From Lotus japonicus (Eukaryota; Streptophyta; Magnoliopsida; Fabales; Fabaceae), in contig NC_080042.1 in the NCBI RefSeq assembly GCF_012489685.1, positions 32,059,158 to 32,123,157 on the forward strand: DNA of 64,000 nt, written 5' to 3'. Positions 55,716 to 64,000 of the stretch are shown piece after piece (the stretch's first letter is position 1; each line of letters opens with the position of its first letter). The position numbers and the translations under genes are program-made. The notes beneath the pieces are model-generated. The model saw only the letters and a program-made list of their open reading frames with translations. It had not been told where the DNA came from and did no database searches.

Positions 55716-57776
55716 CAAAACATCTCATTCAACTCAGTAGTCACTCAAACAACAATCTCAAATTCAATAATCAAAACAGGATAACCACATGTTATTCATA
55801 TTATCAACCAACATAAATCAATTCAATTACATACCAACTCAGTTCAATGACAGAAACCAGTAAACTGCCGAAACCTCTCAGAAAACGGAGACACACGTCT
55901 CAATAAGTTCACTCGGCCGAAGCCTCCAGAAAACATTTGGCACAAGCCTCAGAAACAGTCAACATAAGCAAGCATACAACATTGCAAGCATACCAACTTT
56001 TCCATCAATTGCCAATCAAATTAAACATCTTCATCTCAAGCGCATGCAGTGCGAATAAATCATGCAAGACTCAAATGACGCTCTAAAACTGAGTTACCCT
56101 TACCTTCGTGAGTAGAAGTTGTGCATGGAAATTGCGAACCTAGAACAAGGAAACACAATCGTCAACACAAGCCCTACTAGAAACAACACTATCTAATAAC
56201 ACTAATTGAAACCGGAAAGAAAGCTTTTAAAGCTTCAGAGTTCACATTTAGGCACGAATGGACAACAGAGACTTCGTTCGCTAAAACGAGCATAACTCGA
56301 GCTACATAACTCGGAATGACACGAAACCAATGCCAAAATTTCGACAATTGAAAGAGCTACGCAATGGCTCAGGTCATAGAGACCCAAAAATTATTTTTGG
56401 ACACGGTACCCTAACAAACAGGTTTCGGCCACTTTAGAAAATAGGGTTTCCGAACTTTTTCTTCTATCTAAATCAATTCCTAGGTATTCTTAGGCGATAT
56501 CTAGGCCAGGGAAACTCTTGGAAAAATTATCGGATCGAAAACTAGAACAGGGGTATTTTGGTCAAGATTTTTAGCTCGGAAACTCAAAATCAGAATTTCG
56601 AAAAATAAATTGGATGAGGTCGATACCAACGACGTTTATGACGACTAATCCTACTGACGCTAAGCTCAGTCGAGAGTTTTTGATTCAAAAAGCAGAACCT
56701 CAGCATAAAATGGGTATTTTGAGCAGAATTGAAGTTCTGCGGCGATTCGGCGAAATGTAATCCGCTAAACATGCTCTTGGGCATGCAGGGAATAAGTTTA
56801 GACAGATAAATCAAGTTATTTGGACAGTTTTACAAAAAGCTCAAAACTTTGAGCATAGAAAGACATAGAGAAAAGCGACATAATTTACGATCAGAGGTAA
56901 GGAAAAACATCAGTACCTCGAGGCCTACGCGTAGCAACGAACAGAGCGACGATCATACAAGAATCGGCGAAAATTAATTCTCCCCTCCTTCCTCCTCAAG
57001 CTCTCGGCTGTGTGTGTGTGTTGGTGGTGATGATATTTTTTTTTTATTTTTCAAGCTATTTATAGAAAATGAAAAACGCGGGAAAATGAATATTTCGCGA
57101 TTCCGATTTTTCCTGCACATTCCTCTGTGAATTATAAGATCGAATCCGGCGACAGAATTTCAACACTCGAAACAGGTTTCTTAGAATTTAAGCAAATGAT
57201 TCACTAACGGTGTTAATCGATTTAACCCGAAAAGTTACTTTTTGCAGTTGATGTCGGATGACAAAACTTCCTTCTAAAGAAAGATTAGAAACATCGAAAG
57301 AAATGTGTGTACGAGTGTGGAATCTTCATTTGAAGCTCCGAATAGAAAAATTCTTCATCAACGGTTTACTTTAAGGTTCTTGAGCTATCAGGGATTCAGT
57401 TTCGGCAAACTTCCGAGAATCGAAAACGATCATTCGTACATTCCAGGGTTTCGTGTCGAAACACTTGTCGTGGAAAGGAATAAGAGAAATTCTTATATTC
57501 CTCTGAATATTTTTGAATATCGTTTCTACAGTGCTTTAAGAGCAGATTAGCCATTTACTAACGTTTTTGCCCTAAGGCAGAAGTGAATAAGACTCGTGTT
57601 ATAACCTATAGCGACTATAGAACTATTCTTAGTCATTCCCTGAACTTTCTTTCTCATAATACTAATCCAAACATCAAACATAAGCCAAGTTTCTCTCACG
57701 CTTACACAGAATCCTATGCGTGAGGTGGAAATTAATTAATTTATTTTAATTCTAAAATCCTGAGTCTTACAAATTT

Positions 57777-59807
57777 CTCCCCTCATACTGCTTCTGTTGT
57801 TAGACTCTTTAATATTGTCATTTCTCTAGCTTTGTAGTTGCTTATCTTTGTCTGTTGTCATTCATCCTCTTCCCTTTGGCAATGTTTGCCTTGTTTCTTT
57901 AGCTTCTAAAGCTGTAGCTTTTGTTTTTCTTTGACAGGATTTTATCTAGCTTGTGTTTGTACTGATTCTTTTTTCTATGATGTGACATTATGCTTTTTCG
58001 AAAAAAAAAAGAGATGTCATCCTATAGAAATTATGATGATGACATATCTAATGAGGATGTCGTCCTCGGATTTTCCAGATGGTGTTGAGGAGATGAACAT
58101 GGTTAAGGATCTGGGTAAGGATATCGAGGAATTGAAGCAACAAATTTGATTCTGATTTCCTATTTAACATCAGATTTATGCCTTGTGCTTTGAAGAAGAT
58201 GAAAATGATTTTGATTTTGATTTCAAGGTTTGTTTTTTCTTGGTTCATCCGGGTTTATGATGAAGAAGATGATGAAGATGATAGAAGAGGGAGATGAAGA
58301 AGATGAATATTCATAATATTTTGAGTTTTAATTTTTCTTTTTCTTTTTAATTAAGAACCGTTAAATATTTGATGAAAGTTGACGGAAAACCAAAACTGCA
58401 ATAGTTACTAAATGTGAGGGACGATGTAGGCTAATAGATTCCATGAGGGACTAGAATTGTCAAATCGTGATAAGTGGGAACCAAAAATGCTATTAAGCCT
58501 TAATAATACCATTATTCTATGTCTAGCATTTTTTTTCCTCCCAGTCTAATAGCATATAAAAATAATGTCATTATGGTTTTTGGGTGACCATTTCAGGTCC
58601 TAACCAGATGCAAAAGTGATTAGGCTAAGTTTCAAGCTCACCTAACCAATTCTGATAAGGTGTTCTTGAAGGACTTAAACGAATTGAGAAGTGTTGATGT
58701 ATGGATCCATCTTCCTATTGTACATGTTTTACATGCACTCTGGATGTTTATGGAGTATCAGTTTCTACCCTCGGGTGTAACTGCTAATGTATGTACACTC
58801 TTTAGGAAACATAATAGATATGTTTTCTGATTAATTATCATAGCAACTAAATGGGATAGCCTTTCAAATATATTGGAATTTCTGTTGTATGAATGCCTTC
58901 ACTTGTGCCTTTATGTTCAACATATGTGCATAGATTCAAGAGTTGGATTCAAATTTATACAAGATTGATATTGGCTAGAGTTTCAACTGCACATATACCT
59001 GAGCCATTATTTTAAACTTTTGAACTCAGGACAAAAACCAACTTATTATCAATGTTTTAGGCTTTTAGCTGCACATGTTCCGTGCACATGAATCATAATT
59101 CTAAACTTAACATTCATTGCTAATGACAATTAGCATTAGCTATCAACCATTCAGCATTGAAGTTTTCTTTTCTTTTATTTCCTTCATATGGGTGCCCTCC
59201 TATGATGCGTGGTCCATTGGTTACCTCTTTTCTTTGCTCCCGTTCCAGGAGGATCTTGCAGTTGTGGATGATGTTCTCCCAATCATTACAAGTTGAAGTT
59301 TGGTCCTAAAGCATTTTCTTATTTTTATTCTTATAGTTATACACTAAATCAAGGAGCATCCAAATAGATATTGAATTGATATCCACCTAATAGGATTGTA
59401 AGTTGAGCCTTTTTCATTTTCTACTAGGGTAGTTTATGGTGTACATTGTTTGTTAGAGCTCTTCTTTTTTTCATCTGTTTTTTAGGATTTTTTGAATGTT
59501 TTGGGAATATCAACTATGAAAGGGATTGGATTTGTATTGAGAATGATGCTAGGTTATCAGAGTGTGGCTAAATTGGACAAGCCTAATTTGAAACAATTTT
59601 AGCTTGATGTCTTTAAATTCTGAAAATCTCCACGAGAAGTCGGTTGGTGCCATTGGCACTAATAAATTGTTTGATGGAGAAGTTGATAGAGTGGGCAAAG
59701 ATGTCACATGCTCATATATGGATTTTGCAACTTAAGCGAACTTATTATTTGTTCTAATGCAACAGAGGACAGAAAAAGAATATTATTATCTCTTATGTCA
59801 ATAAACT
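57777..59807. other. Spacer with old repeat pieces
   Basis: 57777-58012 is T/GT-rich and ends in an A-run (58003-58012), like a plus-strand LINE tail. 58250-58310 is a GATGAAGAA microsatellite. 58390-58505 ends in 'gctattaagcctt', resembling a MULE end without a partner. Two short open stretches after AG sites (near 58598-58790 and 59250-59297) look exon-like but match nothing I recognise. Confidence 0.35.
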
Positions 59808-61390
59808 TTTTTTTTTTAGAAAAATCAAATATATATTAATAAGGGCAAGGCCCAAGGTTCATAATACAAGATTACGACGAAAACAACAATAGAACAAAAG
59901 AAAAAGAGAAGAGCAGAAACATATAAAAAAAATTAACAAAGATAAAAAAATTGCAGAATAGCACCACGAAGGCAACCACAAATTGCCCAGCTCAAATTGC
60001 TAGCAGCCTTCACCAGCACTAGGGAAGAAGCACGGCGCCAGGAAATAATTAAATCACACCACAAACTTATCTTCTTCATCATTATCTTCAACATCTTCAA
60101 CGTCCAGAATCCACCACAAACTTCAACCCCGAAACCGAGAACTCACGTACGATTCCTTTGAGAAGGGTGTAAGACCCACCTATCAGGCCCGACGAGCGGT
60201 CCACGCGGAACTGCATCCCTACTCACCTAATCCATTCCCGGGCTCCAAAACCGAACAACCACTGCTAGGGGTGTTCGCGGTTCGGTTTGTACTGGTTTTA
60301 GGTGAAACCAAAAACTGATCCAATCAAAATTCATTAGTTCGGTTTCGACCGATTGTTAGCAAAAAAAAATTTCAAAACTGATCTGATGATGAACGGTTTG
60401 GATCAGTTCGGCTCATTGGTTTCACAATTTTTTTTTTGGTAAATATCAATTCCATAAATTTAAATATATAGCCAACACATATGATTCACAACTTAACAAT
60501 GCATAAAAAAGGCGAATCAATAACTCAATCGTAGCTTAATCACAAATCCATAATCCATAATTCATAATCAACAACTTTTTTTTGGTTACAATGAGAAATT
60601 TCATAATCAACAACTGAAGTACTTAACAATGTAGAAATGCTTTGAGTACTATTTAATATTAGTACCATTACAAATTAATAATAGAAAACATAAATATAAT
60701 ATGTCTAACAAACATAAAAAGTCTAATATTAACAATATTTCTTCAAAAAATTTATTTAATAAATAAATATATATATTTAAATATTTTATAAATAAATATA
60801 TATCATCGGTTCGGTTCATCGATTCATTGGTTTTTAATTTTTCGAACCGTGAACCGAACCAATCTTCATTGGTTTTTATCGATTTCGATCGATTTTTAAT
60901 CGAATACCAACAAAAAAAACAATACAATGCTTTGGTTCGGTTCGGTTCGTCGGTTTCATCGGATCGATCCGATCTTCGATCCGATGAACACCCCTAACCA
61001 CTGCAATATCTTCAACATTGAACCCAAAAACACCACCCACAAAGCCCAAAACACATATATGAACACAGAAAATGCAGATTAAAACACATCAAGCCCAGAA
61101 ACTCCAAAATTCCAACCCATTAACCCTAACTGTTGCACAATCATAACCATACAGAGCCACCGCCCCTAAACCTCCATCAGATCAGAGAAGCAAAGTACCC
61201 AAAACCCCTGAAGAAGAATAAGGTAGTCTCTCTCCGCCATTGTTCAGATCTAAGACCGAACTCCATAGCATGTTCACATCCGAAGTCAAATCACCCTCTT
61301 TCTCTTCAAACCTAGCCAAATCCCCTCTTTTGTTGGTGGTTGGAGGTGGACGCACGGTATGGGCTAGGGTTGGGTGTGGCGACACAGTGT
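59808..61390 (-). mobile_element. LINE-like 3' fragment, interrupted by a hAT MITE
   Basis: The poly(T) run at about 59808-59818 followed by 'agaaaaatcaaatatatatt' mirrors the LINE end at 11368 and suggests a minus-strand LINE tail. No reverse transcriptase or RNase H domain was found up to 61390, so the extent is uncertain. Confidence 0.4.
60266..60996. mobile_element. hAT-type MITE (731 bp)
   Basis: The ends TAGGGGTGTTCGCGGTTCGG and ...GATGAACACCCCTA are inverted repeats with the 8-bp TSD ACCACTGC (60258-60265 and 60997-61004). Subterminal GGTTCGGTTCGG repeats are typical of this widespread plant hAT family. Non-coding. Confidence 0.87.
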
Positions 61391-61396
61391 GGTTAG

Positions 61397-64000
61397 TGTA
61401 AGACCCAAGATTTTAAGCTTATGCCAAGTGAATAAAATTCTTATTCGCGATTAGGGTTGATGTATCGTGAAGGGAAACCTGAACAAGAGTTTACTAAATG
61501 AAATAAATTTATGAAGGAGAAAGTTCAGGAAAAGTCTAAGGATTGTATAAAAATCGATAAAAGGTATAGCACGATCGATATACGCTTAAACCTAGGGCAG
61601 AAACCCTAGTAAATAGCTAGTTTTCACTTAAAGGCACGATGGAAGCTAATTCCAAAAATCTTCAGAGAAATGTTAGAACTTCTCTTAATTCATATATAAC
61701 AAGCGTTTCAAGGCGAAACCCTAGAATCTACGAACGTCCGATTCCAATCATCGGAAGTTTGCCGAAACTAAAACCCTGATAGTTCAAAAACCCTAAAATC
61801 AACCGACGATGAAGACTTTTTCTATTCGGAGCTTCAAATGAAGATTCCACACGCATACACCCATTTCTCTTGATGATTTCAATCTTTCTTCAGAAGGAAG
61901 TTTTCTCTTCCGACATCCGATGCAAAAAGTAACTTATCGGGTAAAATAGTTTTACACCGACTTTGCATTAGTCACCTTAAATACAAGGAAACCTCTTTTG
62001 AGTTTTGGAATTATGTCGCCAAAACCTATCTTAGAATTCACGGAGAATGAAGCCGGAAAAATCGGAATCGCGAAACTTTCATTTTCCCGCGTTTTTCCAT
62101 CCTCTATATATAGCCAAGAAATGAGAAAAAATGGCAAAACTTCACCATTTTCTCTCTCAAGGCCGCGAGCTTCACAAGAGGAGGAGGAAGAAGAGTTTTT
62201 CTTCATTTCTTGCTTGATCGTTGATTCAACAGTTGCTACTTGAAGGTATCGAGGTATAGTCGCGAATCCTTACCTCTGATCGTCTTTTCCGTAGCTTTTC
62301 TCTATGTCTTTCTGTGCTCCTAGTTTTGAGGTTTTTGCAAAACTATCCAGATAATTCCATTTTTCTATCTAAACATCTTCCCTACGTGCCCAAGAGCATG
62401 TTTAGCTAATAATACTGCGCCGATTCTCGAAAAACTACCGTCGAGTTTCAATTCTGCTTCAAATACCCATTTTGGGACAAAGTTCCGTCCTTTGGGCTGA
62501 AAACTATCGCCTTAGCTTAGTGCTAGTAGGATTAGTCGTCATAAACGTCGTTGGTGACGTCCCCATCCAATTTTTTTTTCGAAATTCCAATTTTGAAATT
62601 CTGAGCTAAAAAATATTGACCAAAATACCCCTGCGACAGTTTTCGATCCAATAATTTTTCTGAGTTTAGAATACCCTTAGTTACGACTAATGATAACCTA
62701 GGAACCAAGTTTGATCGAAGAAAAATTGACCCGCACAATTACCAATTGTGGCCGAGAACACCCTAGGAGGAGGAAGAAAATTCTTTTTTCAAAAACTTGT
62801 CATTTCGCGCTAGTTTATCGTACCTCGGAGTATATACTACTTCGTGTAACCTTAGTGAGTATTGATTGCTGATTTTCTGATAGATTCTGATGGAATTCTG
62901 TGGTTTTACTCTAAAGGTTCTTTTGAAGAATTTCCTGAAGAGCAAGGAGCTGATTGTGTAGGAGCATTCGAAGAGAATCCTGGAGAATCTACAGGTGAGG
63001 GCTACTCACTGAATCCTTAGTTAATGCTTAGTTGTCGACGCTTTCGACTTGATTTACTGTTTATGCACTTGTTTGTGTTTGACTGGAAAAAATGTTTTCT
63101 GAGGCTTCGGCTGACAATGTAGATGATTCATCTACTGACTGTTTTTGAGAGTGAATTACATGGTACGTGCTAAATGGTTAATCTAGGATGTGTGATACTT
63201 ACTTATATGCTAAGTGCTAAGTGGTTATGTTAGGATGTGTTGAGATATATGACATGTTGGTTGACTGTGCTGATTTAACTATGCCTTTTCATATATACTG
63301 TGGTACTGAGGAGTGAGAATAGCGGGCAAGTCATGCCGATTTTTATGAGAGTTTTTGAGGAAGTTGACAGGACGAACGAGGATTCGGGCCTTGTTATTGT
63401 TTTAAGGGATCGAGACATTCTCCGGGAGTTATTTGGGATTAGGAGATCTTGAAAACTCATAAGATTTGCAATAAGACTAAATGGAATCTATTTTGTAAGG
63501 AAAACTTATAAGACAATAAACAACCTCTAAATCTTTAAGTAATGATAATAATCTCGAAGGAAAGCTTAGGGTTCAAATCTTAGTTTTGGAAAACGAGAAG
63601 TGTCGTCGGATCCAAGTGTTGAGAAAAATTATAAGTTTTGAGTATGTTGGTACTCTTGTGCTCTGGGAGCAGTTGTGTTGTTGGGCTATCTGAGAGATAA
63701 GCCGGGAAACAGGTAGTTTCCGAGTATGTTGATACTCTTTGCTCGTTGAGCAGTTTTGACCATCGGATGGAGATGAGTCGGATGATTTGGAGATCATCAT
63801 GAGAGAATGTGTTGTTGTAAAGAAGTGTCTTTTGTCGCAGAATCGACTTTACCTTAGGGTAAGCTTTTTTAATGAGGTATTAACACGAGACGGACTTCGG
63901 ACCTCGGTGGATTCCAAAATGGTCATAAGACCCGGATTTCCGCGTAAGAGCGCTATTAGGCGACTCTTAGTAGCAGACCGAAATGGCAGGCCTTCGGGTT
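61397..64000 (+). mobile_element. Long-LTR family, copy 4 (truncated by window edge)
   Basis: Starts TGTAAGACCCAAGATTTT and follows the same order as the other copies: 'ctattcggagcttcaaatgaag', 'cagaaggaagttttctcttc', 'gtcgccaaaacc', the GA-rich block, 'gttttctgaggcttcgg'. The right end is outside the window, so it cannot be told whether it is a solo LTR or the 5' LTR of a full element. The bases before it (GTTAG) would be the TSD. Confidence 0.75.

Larger units (their letters stand above)
54472..57771 (-). mobile_element. Solo LTR, long-LTR family, copy 3 (3300 bp)
   Basis: Plus strand begins TGTAACGCCCCAATTTC and ends CCTGAGTCTTACA, the mirror of copies 1 and 2. It is flanked by the TSD AATTT (54467-54471 and 57772-57776). 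It shares the 'gttacccttacctt', 'aagcctccagaaaacatttgg' and 'cttccttctaaagaaagat' blocks in inverted order. No long ORF. Confidence 0.87.

Noticed and set aside
58598..59297. Exon-like stretches on the plus strand
   Set aside because: Stops in the first stretch and no recognisable domain; not enough to call a gene.

Overview
The window is nuclear DNA of a flowering plant: spliced genes, long AT-rich spacers and dense layers of LTR retrotransposons, L1-type LINEs, MULEs, hAT, PIF/Harbinger and MITE copies. Repeat style suggests a eudicot, perhaps a legume, but the species cannot be fixed from sequence alone.

Three host genes were recognised, all with open reading frames. (1) Plus strand 15412-21046, six coding exons, an FHA + PIN-domain protein of the PARALLEL SPINDLE 1 (PS1) type. 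(2) Minus strand 22378-23910, a STOP1-type C2H2 zinc-finger factor with an intron in its 5' leader. (3) Minus strand 32235-49150, a PolI-like 5'-3' exonuclease with a probable organelle-targeting leader, whose five exons are spread over 17 kb because intron 2 is about 12.2 kb and filled with nested retroelements. From memory, the Arabidopsis homologues of these three are neighbours on chromosome 1 (At1g34355, At1g34370, At1g34380), so this looks like a conserved gene block inflated by transposons.

Layout. 1-6186: minus-strand copy of a non-autonomous LTR element ('family N', tRNA-Asp primer site) split by a 3.2-kb solo LTR. 6187-7510: LINE reverse-transcriptase fragment. 7511-11220: broken PIF/Harbinger transposase split by a second solo LTR. 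11368-15029: LINE remnants and a copia-like solo LTR. 15412-24590: PS1 and STOP1, convergent. 25640-30050: Stowaway, Harbinger, MULE and MULE-MITE copies, one nested in another. 32235-49150: exonuclease gene; intron 2 holds a chromovirus (34224-43471, TSD GTTTC) that is itself interrupted by a complete family-N element (35803-40968, TSD ATAGT), plus a nested LINE/LTR/hAT stack. 50342-53953: a MULE with 150-bp TIRs, a core-deleted but open transposase gene and an opposing GRF zinc-finger/membrane gene. 54472-57771 and 61397-64000: two more copies of the long-LTR family.

Most boundaries are supported by target-site duplications (TSDs) read directly from the sequence. Two repeat families look least familiar: the 3.0-3.3-kb TG...CA units (four copies) built from changing tandem arrays around a conserved hairpin, and family N, with an array of CACGCATGTGCG palindromes just upstream of its TATA box.
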